This document shows positions 51,751 to 61,128 of a DNA stretch of 64,000 nt, in pieces; the stretch's first letter is position 1; each line of letters starts with the position of its first letter. A program made the position numbers and the translations under genes. The stretch is from assembly GCF_900115365.1 (NCBI RefSeq), contig NZ_FOWD01000019.1, positions 1 through 64,000 on the forward strand, read 5' to 3'. Under the pieces are notes generated by a model. It did not search any database. It saw only the letters and a list, made by a program, of their open reading frames with translations, and had not been told where the DNA came from. The DNA comes from Anaerocolumna aminovalerica (GTDB taxonomy: Bacteria; Bacillota; Clostridia; Lachnospirales; Lachnospiraceae).

Positions 51751-53457
51751 ATGACTGACAATGAAAGATTTAAAATAACCAGTAACGATTATGCAGACCT
51801 AATAATAGATAATGATCAGCCTATTGTAATAGATATTCCCTATTCTATTAACAGGATAAATAATCAATATTCAACAATCTTTATACCGGTTTCCTATATG
51901 ACTTATAATAGTGTATATAAATTTTCTTATGAAGCAATTCCAAAATGTTATGGTCTGCTTTCATCAGGCAAGATGGAAATGGAAAATAATACTACTCTTA
52001 ATGCTTTACAAGCCAACACTCTTCATGGTGAAGGGGTATTAATTGGAATGATAGATACAGGAATTGATTATACGAATCCATTATTTAAAAATGAGAACAA
52101 TACAAGCAGGATTGTCACCATATGGGATCAAACTATAGAAACAGGCAGATATCCTGCAGAATTATTTTATGGCACTGAGTACAGAAGAGAAGAGATTAAT
52201 GATGCTCTATTAAGTGAAGACCCATTTTCTGTTGTACCTAGTGTAGATGAAATTGGACATGGAACTATGTTAGCAGGAATTGCAGGGGGATATGATCCTA
52301 ACAATCCGGATTTTACCGGTGTAGCAACTTTGGCTGAATTTGCTGTTGTGAAATTAAAACCTGCTAAACCCTATCTAAAAGAATTCTTTTGCATACCTGA
52401 ATCAGCTATATGTTATCAGGAAAATGATATTATGATGGCTATTGCATTTCTGCAGCAGGTTGCAATTAATCTAAGAAAACCGATGGTAATATGTCTGGGA
52501 ATTGGGACATCCCAGGGACCACATATGGGATTAGATATTTTAAGTAGTTATTTAATGCAGGTAAATGAAGCGATTGGTTTTTCTGTAGTAGTAGGAGCAG
52601 GAAACGAAGGGATTTCAGAGCATCATTTCTTTGGTGTAGTTGATCCGGAAGTTGGTTACCAAATAGTAGAGCTTAATGTTGCTCCAAACGAATATGGATT
52701 TTCCATGGAACTTTGGGGAGATTCTCCAAGTATATTTGGAGCCGAAATTATTGCACCGGACGGTACGTTTATAGCCCGAATACCTGCCACAATATTAAAA
52801 CAGGAAACTATTCGGCTGGAGTATGGTGAAACAGTCATATTTGTAGATAATGAAGTGAGGGTTCCCAGAATAGGAGATAGTTTCTTATTATTCCGTTTTC
52901 GAAGTCCACAGCAAGGAGTATGGCAGCTGCATGTATTTGAGGAAGGTTTTTTAAACATGCACTATCACATTTGGCTTCCAATGGAAAAGTTTATATCAAG
53001 AGAAACCCGCTTTATACTTCCAAACCCTTTCACAACTTTATCAGCTCCTGCTAATGCAGAATGGTTATTTGCAGTAACTGCTTATAACCCCGTAGATTTA
53101 AATATATATCCGGTTTCAAGCAGAGGATTTACCAAGGTCGATCTTATTAAACCTAATGTATCAGCACCCGGTCAAAATATTTATGCACCCAGTGTAGCAG
53201 GGACTTTCATTAATGCATCCGGCACGGGAATAGCTGCCGCATATGCAGCGGGAACAGTTGCACAGCTTCTTGAATGGGGAATTATAAGAGGAAATCATCT
53301 TACTATGAATGGTATTGATGTAAACAGATTGTTAATCAGGGGGGCATATAGGGATCCTAATGTGACATATCCAAATCAGGAATGGGGATATGGTATTTTG
53401 AATTTAGAAGGTGCTTTAGAAACAGCAGTTCTGGCTGCACCTGTAGAACGTTATTGA
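51751..53457 (+). CDS. Csp-like S8 subtilisin homologue with Ser-to-Gly active site
   Basis: 568 residues, no signal peptide. The subtilase fold is clear: Asp102 in IGMIDTGIDY, His170 in EIGHGTMLAG, and oxyanion Asn285 in VGAGNEG. The serine motif, normally SGTSxAAA, reads SGTGIAAA with Gly493 (codon GGA) in place of the catalytic Ser. The large insertion between His and Asn and the jelly-roll-like region (about 300-430) match the Csp germination proteases of Clostridia. There, CspC and CspA are pseudoproteases that take part in sensing germinants. A role in spore germination signalling is thus plausible. Single gene, weak ribosome binding site. Confidence 0.85.
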   Translation: MTDNERFKITSNDYADLIIDNDQPIVIDIPYSINRINNQYSTIFIPVSYMTYNSVYKFSYEAIPKCYGLLSSGKMEMENNTTLNALQANTLHGEGVLIGMIDTGIDYTNPLFKNENNTSRIVTIWDQTIETGRYPAELFYGTEYRREEINDALLSEDPFSVVPSVDEIGHGTMLAGIAGGYDPNNPDFTGVATLAEFAVVKLKPAKPYLKEFFCIPESAICYQENDIMMAIAFLQQVAINLRKPMVICLGIGTSQGPHMGLDILSSYLMQVNEAIGFSVVVGAGNEGISEHHFFGVVDPEVGYQIVELNVAPNEYGFSMELWGDSPSIFGAEIIAPDGTFIARIPATILKQETIRLEYGETVIFVDNEVRVPRIGDSFLLFRFRSPQQGVWQLHVFEEGFLNMHYHIWLPMEKFISRETRFILPNPFTTLSAPANAEWLFAVTAYNPVDLNIYPVSSRGFTKVDLIKPNVSAPGQNIYAPSVAGTFINASGTGIAAAYAAGTVAQLLEWGIIRGNHLTMNGIDVNRLLIRGAYRDPNVTYPNQEWGYGILNLEGALETAVLAAPVERY

Positions 53458-53467
53458 TGTAATAAAA

Positions 53468-53515
53468 AAGCCTATTTATCAAATTGCTATAAGAATAGCT
53501 TTAATAAATAGGCTT
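53468..53515 (-). terminator. Terminator between convergent genes
   Basis: Perfect 12-nt arms AAGCCTATTTAT and ATAAATAGGCTT; the U-run falls on the minus strand, so it chiefly ends the ABC operon at 53538-55119. Confidence 0.75.
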
Positions 53516-53537
53516 ATGGTGGACTAAGGCTTATATT

Positions 53538-54359
53538 CTATTTGTATTTTTTTTCCACGAAAGCTAATAACTGATAAAGAGATGTTGCCATAATACAAAG
53601 TATAACAATGGACATTATAACCCAATCCAGCTTAAATACTTGACTTCCATAAATAATCAGGTATCCCAGTCCGGCTTTTGCTGCCAGAAATTCTCCAATA
53701 ATGACACCAACCAAAGACAATCCGATATTAACCTTCATGATGCTTATCAAGGCGGGAATGTTACTTGGTATAATAACCTTCAGCAGTATATCTTTCTTAC
53801 TGCCTCCTAATGTTCGGATTAGCTTAATTTTATCTTCTTCTACAGTAGTAAAGCTGGTATATAAAGTAATAATGGTACCAAATACTGCTACAGAAATTGC
53901 TGCTATAATAATAGTTTTGACGTTATTTCCAAGCCATACGATAAAAACCGGTGCTAATGCTGACTTAGGAAGACTGTTAAGCACTACGAGATAGGGCTCT
54001 AATACCTTTGCCACACTGTCATTCCACCATAATAAAGTTGCAGCCAGAAAGCCGATGATAATCACCAAAGCAAAGCTGATGAAGGTTTCCATTAAAGTAA
54101 TACCCATATGATAAAATACACTTCCGTCAGAAGCCATATCCAGAAATGTTTTTACAACCCTTGAGGGACTACTGAAAATAAAAGAGTTAAGTATTTTTGC
54201 CCGAGTCGCTAATTCCCATAATGCAATGAAACAAGTGATAATGAGAATCTGATAGATTCGTATAATGCGCATTTTCTTCATATGTCGTTTTACAAAGGCC
54301 TGATGGGAAGCGGAAATAGCCAGTTCAGTAGCATTTAATTTGCTTTTATTCTTCCTCAT
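53538..54359 (-). CDS. ABC transporter permease (SsuC/TauC/ThiX-like)
   Basis: 273 residues, six membrane helices. The BPD_transp_1 motif contains NSLPKSALAPVFIVWLGNN and, near the EAA loop, LGGSKKDILLKVIIPSNIPALI. The family imports sulfonates, taurine, nitrate or thiamine precursors. It overlaps the ATPase gene by 14 bp. The substrate cannot be set because no binding protein is beside it, and I see no TPP riboswitch upstream of the pair. Confidence 0.9.
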   Translation of the reverse strand: MRKNKSKLNATELAISASHQAFVKRHMKKMRIIRIYQILIITCFIALWELATRAKILNSFIFSSPSRVVKTFLDMASDGSVFYHMGITLMETFISFALVIIIGFLAATLLWWNDSVAKVLEPYLVVLNSLPKSALAPVFIVWLGNNVKTIIIAAISVAVFGTIITLYTSFTTVEEDKIKLIRTLGGSKKDILLKVIIPSNIPALISIMKVNIGLSLVGVIIGEFLAAKAGLGYLIIYGSQVFKLDWVIMSIVILCIMATSLYQLLAFVEKKYK

Positions 54360-55119
54360 TTTTATTTAGCTCCTTCCATATTAAATTAAAGTAATCCCTG
54401 AATTCAGGAGCACTTCTTGAACGAAAAGGAGTTTTGTCTTCCACGGTTAAATTTATAGGGATAACACGTTTTACGGTTCCCGGGCGGTGGCTTAGCACTA
54501 TAATCCGGTCGGCCATGGAGACTGCCTCAGATATATCGTGTGTAATCAATATGGCAGTTTTCTTTTCTTTGCGTATAATACTCCAGATATCGTCAGATAC
54601 TTCAATTCTGGTTTGATAATCCAAAGCAGAAAATGGTTCATCCAAGAGCAGAATATCAGGCTCTAATAATAAAGTTCGAATTAAAGCTGCTCTTTGTCTC
54701 ATACCTCCGGAAAGTTCTGATGGTTTTGCATTTTTAAATGTAATTAGCCCATAAGTTGTTAACATGTCATTAATCAACAAATAACTCTGATCTGTCAGTT
54801 TATGTTGAATCTCCAGGCCTAAAGTAAGGTTTCTAAGAGTAGAACGCCATTCTAACAAATGATCCTTTTGCAGCATGTAACCAATATTTTTCCCAGATGA
54901 TTTAATATCTTTACCATTTATATAGATATCCCCGCTGTCAGGAGTAATAAGTCCGGCAATCAGCGATAGAAGAGTCGATTTTCCACATCCGCTAGGTCCC
55001 ACAATTGCAAGAAATTCACCTTCATTTACATAAAGGGAAATATCATCTAATGCAGGAGTTTCACTCTCAAGATTATGGTAGTTATAACTGACGTGGTCAA
55101 TTCTTAAAAATTCGCCCAT
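54346..55119 (-). CDS. ABC transporter ATP-binding protein (SsuB/TauB-like)
   Basis: 257 residues from the ATG at 55119 (MGEFLRIDHV), which has GGAGGAA just upstream; an ATG four codons earlier is possible. Walker A GPSGCGKSTLL, Q-loop GYMLQKDHLLEW, signature [16 protein letters not shown], Walker B ILLLDEPFSALD and H-loop LITHDISEAVSMAD are all intact. It is the first gene of a two-gene operon with the permease. Confidence 0.92.
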   Translation of the reverse strand: MGEFLRIDHVSYNYHNLESETPALDDISLYVNEGEFLAIVGPSGCGKSTLLSLIAGLITPDSGDIYINGKDIKSSGKNIGYMLQKDHLLEWRSTLRNLTLGLEIQHKLTDQSYLLINDMLTTYGLITFKNAKPSELSGGMRQRAALIRTLLLEPDILLLDEPFSALDYQTRIEVSDDIWSIIRKEKKTAILITHDISEAVSMADRIIVLSHRPGTVKRVIPINLTVEDKTPFRSRSAPEFRDYFNLIWKELNKNEEE

Positions 55120-55470
55120 ATATTCCTCCATATTTAGTTATATAGTATTATATGAAGGCAAAATTGTTAGGTTACTTTCCTGAAAATATAAACATATTCG
55201 TTATGATTATTAAAATACTTAAAAATAAATAAAATTTAAATAAAAAAAATATAAGATAATAGTAGCTTAATAGTGTTAAATCGGTTAAAATATAACTATA
55301 AGGCCTGATTTCTTATATTTTGTCATAAAGAAGGTCTAATATTATGGGATAGAATTTTTATAATGCAATATACCAGAAGTGTGAAGCAAAGCATCCATTA
55401 TTTAAGATGGGACGAAGTAACATTTTGCTTGTGGAAGGCTGAAAAAAACATATAGAAGGAGAAGTTGTAA
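55120..55470. other. Divergent intergenic region
   Basis: AT-rich, without a gene or a structured RNA that I can see. A -10-like TATAAT at 55359-55364 may serve degV (2), but its -35 is poor. Confidence 0.4.
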
Positions 55471-56343
55471 ATGAGAGATTTTGTTATTACTGCAGATTCT
55501 AATTGCGATTTATTACCTGATTACATAAAAGAAAAAAAGATTGGTATCATACCTCATTATTATGATTTGGAAGGTATTACTTATGGTGATGAAATCAACC
55601 TGACCCCAAAAGAATTCTATGATAAGATGCGTGGAGGTCTAATGCCTACCACTATGGCAAGTAATCCGGCTGTAATAAGGGAAACATTTCAAAAATATGC
55701 GGATCAGGGTTTGGATGTATTACATATTAGCTTTTCTTCTGCTCTTAGCGGAGGCCACAGTAACGTTGTAACCGGTGCGAGAGAAATATCCGAAGAAAAT
55801 CCCGGTGTAAAAATTGTAGTATTAGATTCTCTAAATGTATCCATGGGTGAGGGCATGGTGGTTATGAAGGCTGTTCAGTTAAAAGAACAGGGCAAGACCT
55901 TGGAAGAGATAGCAGAGTGGATTGAAGCTAACAAATTAAACTTTTGCGTCCAGTTTACTGTAAATGATTTATTCCATCTTCAAAGAGGAGGAAGAGTATC
56001 TAAGATGACTGCCATCGTGGGAAGTATTATTAATATAAAACCAATGTTAATTGTAAATAAAGAAGGAGCCTTAGTCTCTTCCGGTACTGCCAGAGGGCGT
56101 AAAAAATCCTTAACTACGATTGTAGACAATATGGAAAAACAAATGGGTAAATATAAAGAAGAAGACAATGTAATCTGTGTTGTTCATGGAGATGCTCTGG
56201 AGGATGCTCAGTACATAGTAAAATTAATAAAAGAAAGACTACACACTGACAATGTGATAGTGAATACCGTAAGTCCAAGTATAGGAGCGCACTCCGGTCC
56301 AGGTGCAGTAGGAATATGTTTTATGGGAGAAACCAGAGAATAG
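55471..56343 (+). CDS. DegV-family fatty-acid-binding protein (2)
   Basis: 290 residues. ITADSNCDLLPDY at the start, YGDEINLTPKEFYDKMR, MPTTMASNPAVI, ISFSSALSGGHSNV (about 93), VLDSLNVSMGEGM and LQRGGRVSK. It is clearly a DegV/FakB protein but diverged from the one at 50242; two or more fatty-acid binders with different acyl preferences are common in one Firmicute. The ATG follows AGAAGGAGA at good distance. Confidence 0.93.
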   Translation: MRDFVITADSNCDLLPDYIKEKKIGIIPHYYDLEGITYGDEINLTPKEFYDKMRGGLMPTTMASNPAVIRETFQKYADQGLDVLHISFSSALSGGHSNVVTGAREISEENPGVKIVVLDSLNVSMGEGMVVMKAVQLKEQGKTLEEIAEWIEANKLNFCVQFTVNDLFHLQRGGRVSKMTAIVGSIINIKPMLIVNKEGALVSSGTARGRKKSLTTIVDNMEKQMGKYKEEDNVICVVHGDALEDAQYIVKLIKERLHTDNVIVNTVSPSIGAHSGPGAVGICFMGETRE

Positions 56344-56419
56344 TCCACTAAGAAAAAATTGTATAAACTAAAATATATTAAAATAGTATTTATAAATAAA
56401 GATGCTTTTATAAAACAAA

Positions 56420-56510
56420 AAATTGTCATTCTGAGCATAAGTTCAACCAAGTTGAATTTAAAAGAATCTTTTGAATGTGGGAATAGGGATGTATGGCTCT
56501 GAATGACGTT
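56420..56510. repeat. GTCATTCTGA-type inverted repeat, copy 3
   Basis: Left arm TTGTCATTCTGAGC near 56422-56435 and right arm GCTCTGAATGACGTT (56496-56510), imperfectly complementary. The centre has its own stem (TTCAACCAAGTTGAA, 56442-56456) and AAAGAATCTT. Confidence 0.6.
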
Positions 56511-56601
56511 TTTTGGATATAATTACATTGAACTTTTATCAAATTTAGTTTAATATAAAGATTTAGAATGATATTTATTTTAATGACTTATATTTTTGCA
56601 A

Positions 56602-56623
56602 TAAAAAAAGGCCTAAGAGCCTT
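56602..56623 (-). terminator. Terminator after tRNA-Thr
   Basis: On the minus strand, AAGGC-N6-GCCTT followed by TTTTTTA, just beyond the 3' end of the tRNA. Confidence 0.65.
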
Positions 56624-56628
56624 CTGTA

Positions 56629-56701
<73 letters not shown>

Positions 56702-56867
56702 AGAATATATCTGGTACAAATTTGCTTCTTAAAGATTTAAGAAGTAGATTCTTACTAATATGATATAATAAAAACGTAATGAAGAAAATGCAAGCTTGCT
56801 TGTATTTTCTGAGTGGAGTGCCAAGATCATGAACGGTTTTTTCGTTCATGATATAATAAAATAAAGA

Positions 56868-56940
56868 TCGAGGTGACGGGATTCGAACCCACGGCCTCTG
56901 CGTCCCGAACGCAGCGCTCTACCATCTGAGCCACACCTCG
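56868..56940 (-). tRNA. tRNA-Pro (anticodon CGG)
   Basis: 73 nt. Acceptor CGAGGTG with CACCTCG, D arm GCTC-AGATGGTA-GAGC, anticodon arm CTGCG-TTCGGGA-CGCAG giving anticodon CGG, and T loop TTCGAAT. No CCA is encoded. A perfect hairpin (ATCATGAACG ... CGTTCATGAT, 56826-56852) lies between it and tRNA-Thr, without a U-run. Confidence 0.92.
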
Positions 56941-57228
56941 AATTTAATGACAAAGAACTAATAACTATCAACCTTGCCAAAGACATTATGATACTTTTTA
57001 GAAAAAAAGTCAAGCAAAAATTATTTGCTTTATAAGTCAAAAATTCTTATTGGAAAATATTATTCTTCTTGGTATATAATATTGACTTTTCCATCTAAAG
57101 TTGCTATAATCAGTTGAATTAGTAAAATTTACATAAATAAATCTGCGAAGAAGCATTCTTATATTTGGGTATGGGGGTGGTTTCTCTTTTTTTACATTCG
57201 GAGATTTTGGATAATTTTGGGAGGACAT

Positions 57229-58443
57229 ATGTACAAGGTGAAAAAAGGAATTATGGTATTGGCGTTGGCCGCTTCAACATTACTGCTTGGCGGTTGTAGT
57301 GTGGGGACCAGTTCTCTGTTCGTACATCCGGAAGAACAGGGTTATGAATATGTAGTTACATACGATACTTTAGGTGGTCACATCAATCAAGAAAAGAAGC
57401 GAGTCGTTTATTATGCAGACAATTCTTTATTATTTGAGCCAAGCGGAACTTCTGGTATGCTGGTACAGCCCAAGAATGGTGATAAGTCATTAGTTGGATG
57501 GTATACCAAGTATACAACAGAAGAAACACAGAATGGAACGGTTTATAATTTTAATGAAGAAGATTTATGGGATTTTTCTACTGACCGGATTTCTGATGAA
57601 AGTGCCGTTGATAAGAATTTAACTTTATATGCAAGATGGGCGGATAATCCGTCAATTAATTTCTTAGATGCAGCAAATCCTGATGAAAGTCCTTTGTTAA
57701 AATGGTCAATCAATGTTGGAAGTGAGTTAAAGCGTCCTACATCTACAGAACCTAAGAAAAATGGATTTACTCTAATTGATTATTATAAAGATCCGGAATG
57801 CACTGAAAAATATGAATTTAATCAAATAATTGAAGAAGAGGACATTGATTATTCAAATGGCGGAAAAGCTCAGATAAATATCTACTGTAAGTTTGTAGAA
57901 GGTGATCTAATCCGAGTTAAAACTGTAAGTGATTTAAAGGCAATGGCAGATAATAAGGAAGGACATTACATATTAGCAAATGATATGGATTTATCCAAGG
58001 AAGTTTGGGTGCCAATTGAAGGTTTTAGCGGAGTATTTGACGGTAACGGATATGCCATTGAAAATCTTAATATTAATGTGAAGAATCGTGTTTCCGGAAT
58101 TGCTGCTAAAAAGGCAGAAGAGGTATCTTACGGATTATTCTCTAAATTAGAAGGTGCTAAGATAATAAACTTAACAATGAAGGATGTTAATATTGTAATT
58201 GACAAATCCACCAATGTTAAGCTTTGTGTTGGAGCATTAGCAGGACGTACCAAGAGAACAACAATTGAGAATTGTACTTTTGACGGAATTGCAATCTCTT
58301 CAGATGGAGGATTAAATGTTGATATTGTTGCATCCGGTTTTGTAGCTGGTGATAATTCAACAACCACCATAAATTCTGTATTTAATAATATTAATGTTAA
58401 TGTAACCACTACAGGAAACTTAGAGACTATAGAAGGAAAGTAA
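57229..58443 (+). CDS. Lipoprotein with InlB B-repeat-like and GLUG-like regions
   Basis: 404 residues from the ATG at 57229, which has GGGAGG 5-10 nt upstream. The lipobox is TLLLGGC (Cys about 23). Two Listeria/Bacteroides-repeat-like units follow (VTYDTLGGHINQ ... LVGWYTKY, and about 145-205 with ARWADNP and GFTLIDYYKDPECT). The C-terminal half has ANDMDLSKEVWVPIEGFSGV and FDGNGYAIENLNI, as in GLUG/beta-helix repeats. It is anchored in the membrane and faces outward. It lies 130 bp before a peptide importer and may be part of that locus. Confidence 0.75.
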   Translation: MYKVKKGIMVLALAASTLLLGGCSVGTSSLFVHPEEQGYEYVVTYDTLGGHINQEKKRVVYYADNSLLFEPSGTSGMLVQPKNGDKSLVGWYTKYTTEETQNGTVYNFNEEDLWDFSTDRISDESAVDKNLTLYARWADNPSINFLDAANPDESPLLKWSINVGSELKRPTSTEPKKNGFTLIDYYKDPECTEKYEFNQIIEEEDIDYSNGGKAQINIYCKFVEGDLIRVKTVSDLKAMADNKEGHYILANDMDLSKEVWVPIEGFSGVFDGNGYAIENLNINVKNRVSGIAAKKAEEVSYGLFSKLEGAKIINLTMKDVNIVIDKSTNVKLCVGALAGRTKRTTIENCTFDGIAISSDGGLNVDIVASGFVAGDNSTTTINSVFNNINVNVTTTGNLETIEGK

Positions 58444-58575
58444 TACATAACTGGAGTAGGTTAGTAATGGAAGCCGAAGTGCTTCATAACAAACATAAGA
58501 ACCGATAATCGGTAAGAGCATTAGATAATTAAGTCGAAAGGCTATGATTATAATAATTAAAAATGGAGGTAATTT

Positions 58576-61038
58576 ATGAAAAAATCAAAGAAATTATTAG
58601 CGTTACTTCTTTGCATGACGATGATTCTTTCTTTAGCGGCATGTGGGAAGAAAAAAGATCCTGAAGACACTAAGTCCACTGTAGCACCAACAGATACAGC
58701 TGGCGGGGAAAAAAGTGAAGTAAAACCGGATGTTCCGGAAGGCAGAAGAGATGCATCTACACCTCGTTCTGCTGCCAATGAGAATAATCCATTCGTTATT
58801 GGCGAATTAACACTTGACGGAAAATTCTCACCATTCTTCGGTACAAGTGAACCAGATCGTATTGTTTACGAGAAAACGCAAGCTAAATTAATCACAAATA
58901 ATGAGTTAGCTGAACCGGTGGCAGGTATAGACCAACCTACAATTGCATGGGATTTCGAGATGACTACAAGTGATGACCAGTCAAAGTCTACATATAAATT
59001 CTGGCTTAAGAACGGAATTACTTTTAGTGACGGTCATGTGGTAACGGCAGATGACGTACTATTTAATTTATATGTGTTTTTAGATCCAAAGTATGATGGC
59101 TCCACTACCTTATATTCTATGAATATTGAAGGCTTAAAAGCTTACCAGACTCAGATTGCAGACGAAAGTTCAGCAGATGCTAAGCTTGCTGAGTTTGCAG
59201 AAGCAGCTGATAAGAAGGTTGAAGCGGCAATTGCTGGTAGTGGTGAAGCAGCTGTTGTTGATAAGCTATGGGAACTTGTTAAAGAAAGTGTGGCAGCTGA
59301 TAGCGGTACATTAATAGCAAATAAATATGAACCTGGTGATTTTGGTTTAGATGGACCGGAAGATTTCTTAGATACTGCACAGTCATCTATTATTCTTTTC
59401 TATACTGCTAGTACTCTTGGTAAAGAGCTAATTGCTTATAAAAATGGTGCCTATGTTATTGATGAATCCACAGGTTTGACAGTGGATAAAATGAGTACTT
59501 ACACCGAAGAAGATTACATTAATGCTTCAATGAAGTGCATTAAAGAAGCAATGACTGTTCCAGAATATGATGAAGCGTTTGGTTTTACAACTGTAGATGA
59601 TGCAAAGAAGTTCTATGCAGAAGAAGAAAAGGCAGCATATCTTGAGGCAAACAAAGGTACTGTTAAGAGCATCAGCGGTATCACTAAGGGGAAGGAAGTT
59701 TGCTCTGATGGTGTTGAACGTGAGACTGTTACTGTAGTATTAAATGGTGTTGACCCTAAGGCAATTTGGAACTTTACTTTCAATGTTGCTCCAATGCATT
59801 ACTATGCAGGACAGGAAAGACATGACAAAGCCAATGGCGTTGATAATTTTGGTGTTGATTTCTCCAGCAGAGAGTTTATGATGGAGATAAAGGAATTCAA
59901 CGGTCTACCAATGGGAGCAGGACCTTATAAGATTACAGATGTGAATAACTCTGAGAATCCGACTTCAGATAAATTTTATGAAAATGGTATCTGTTATCTT
60001 ACAGCAAATGATAACTTTATGCTAGGTGCTCCGATGATTAAATATGTAAGAATAAAGACAATTAATAGCGGATCTGAACTGGACTCTGTGTTAACAGGTG
60101 AAGTTCATATTTCACAGCCTCAAGCTAGTTCAACCGTAATTAATCAGATTACATCAGATTCTTCTTATTCTCACTTAAATTATGTATTAGTAGATAATTT
60201 AGGCTATGGTTACATTGGCCTTAGTGCTGAGCTTATTCCGGACATTAATGTAAGACGCGCTCTTATGTCTGCTATGGATACAGGACTTACATTAGGCTCT
60301 TATCCAGGTGGTTTAGCTACGGTTATTCATAGACCGTTGAGTCAGGTATCATGGGCTTATCCGGAAGGCAGTACAGCAATGTATCCATTTGATGAAACTG
60401 GTGCAGCTTCTAAAGATTTCTTCTTAAAGGCTGGTTATACAGAAACAGCAGATGGTAAATTATTAACACCTGAGGGCAGTAAGCCATCCTTTAAGTTTAC
60501 ACTTCCATCTGATGCTGATAAACACCCTGCTGGTCAGGTATTCTTAAAAGCACAGGAAGTATTGGAAAAAATTGGAGTGGAAGTTATTATTGATATTGAT
60601 CAAAATGTTTTAAGTAAATTAGAACAAAGTGTAATATCTGTTTGGGCAGCAGCTTGGATAGCTACCATAGATCCTGATATGTTCCAGACATGGCATTCTG
60701 ATCCTGCCAAAAACCAAGCCGGTTCTCCAAAGGCTACAGGACTTTATTATAAGTTTGAAAATGGAACTGAAGAAGAAAAAGCAATTCTAGTTCGCTTAAA
60801 TGAATTAATCGAACAGGGCCGTACTACCCTTAACGTAGATGAGAGAAAACCAATTTATTCAGAAGCGCTTGATAAGGCTATGGAAATGGCAGTAGAATTA
60901 CCAACCTATCAAAGAAAGAACATGTATGTTTACAACAAGAGTGTTGTTGATCCAGGCAGCATAACTCCAGCAGAAAAAACTACACCTTATATGGGACCAA
61001 TCGATTTTATCTGGGATGTTAGCTTACTTGATAAATAA
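58576..61038 (+). CDS. Oligopeptide ABC transporter substrate-binding lipoprotein
   Basis: 820 residues, against about 550-600 for most SBP_bac_5 proteins. The lipobox is LSLAAC (Cys22). Family motifs: KFWLKNGITFSDGHVVTADDVLFNL (about 135-155), GAGPYKITD, and DINVRRALMSAMD (about 555). An insertion of about 230 residues (about 175-400), Glu/Ala/Lys-rich and helical, lies between the first two. It should capture peptides for the permeases encoded next. AATGGAGG precedes the ATG. A GC-rich hairpin follows and probably protects this mRNA. Confidence 0.9.
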   Translation: MKKSKKLLALLLCMTMILSLAACGKKKDPEDTKSTVAPTDTAGGEKSEVKPDVPEGRRDASTPRSAANENNPFVIGELTLDGKFSPFFGTSEPDRIVYEKTQAKLITNNELAEPVAGIDQPTIAWDFEMTTSDDQSKSTYKFWLKNGITFSDGHVVTADDVLFNLYVFLDPKYDGSTTLYSMNIEGLKAYQTQIADESSADAKLAEFAEAADKKVEAAIAGSGEAAVVDKLWELVKESVAADSGTLIANKYEPGDFGLDGPEDFLDTAQSSIILFYTASTLGKELIAYKNGAYVIDESTGLTVDKMSTYTEEDYINASMKCIKEAMTVPEYDEAFGFTTVDDAKKFYAEEEKAAYLEANKGTVKSISGITKGKEVCSDGVERETVTVVLNGVDPKAIWNFTFNVAPMHYYAGQERHDKANGVDNFGVDFSSREFMMEIKEFNGLPMGAGPYKITDVNNSENPTSDKFYENGICYLTANDNFMLGAPMIKYVRIKTINSGSELDSVLTGEVHISQPQASSTVINQITSDSSYSHLNYVLVDNLGYGYIGLSAELIPDINVRRALMSAMDTGLTLGSYPGGLATVIHRPLSQVSWAYPEGSTAMYPFDETGAASKDFFLKAGYTETADGKLLTPEGSKPSFKFTLPSDADKHPAGQVFLKAQEVLEKIGVEVIIDIDQNVLSKLEQSVISVWAAAWIATIDPDMFQTWHSDPAKNQAGSPKATGLYYKFENGTEEEKAILVRLNELIEQGRTTLNVDERKPIYSEALDKAMEMAVELPTYQRKNMYVYNKSVVDPGSITPAEKTTPYMGPIDFIWDVSLLDK

Positions 61039-61079
61039 TTTATAAGATTTTTACAAAAGTATAATTTAAAAAATGATGA

Positions 61080-61107
61080 AAGGGGGGCTTAGGCTTTCGC
61101 CCCCCTT
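61080..61107 (+). other. GC-rich intercistronic hairpin
   Basis: AAGGGGGGC (61080-61088) with GCCCCCCTT (61099-61107), no U-run. Such stems between a binding-protein gene and its permease genes usually stabilise the upstream message and let less transcript through. Confidence 0.7.
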
Positions 61108-61128
61108 CATATATCGTGGGGTAAAGAC

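Noticed and set aside
55120-55470. TPP riboswitch upstream of the SsuB/SsuC-like pair
   Set aside because: No thi-box-like sequence on the minus strand, so thiamine transport cannot be argued.
50242-56343. Recent tandem duplication of degV
   Set aside because: The two proteins share only family motifs and differ in length and most residues; this is old divergence, not a recent copy.
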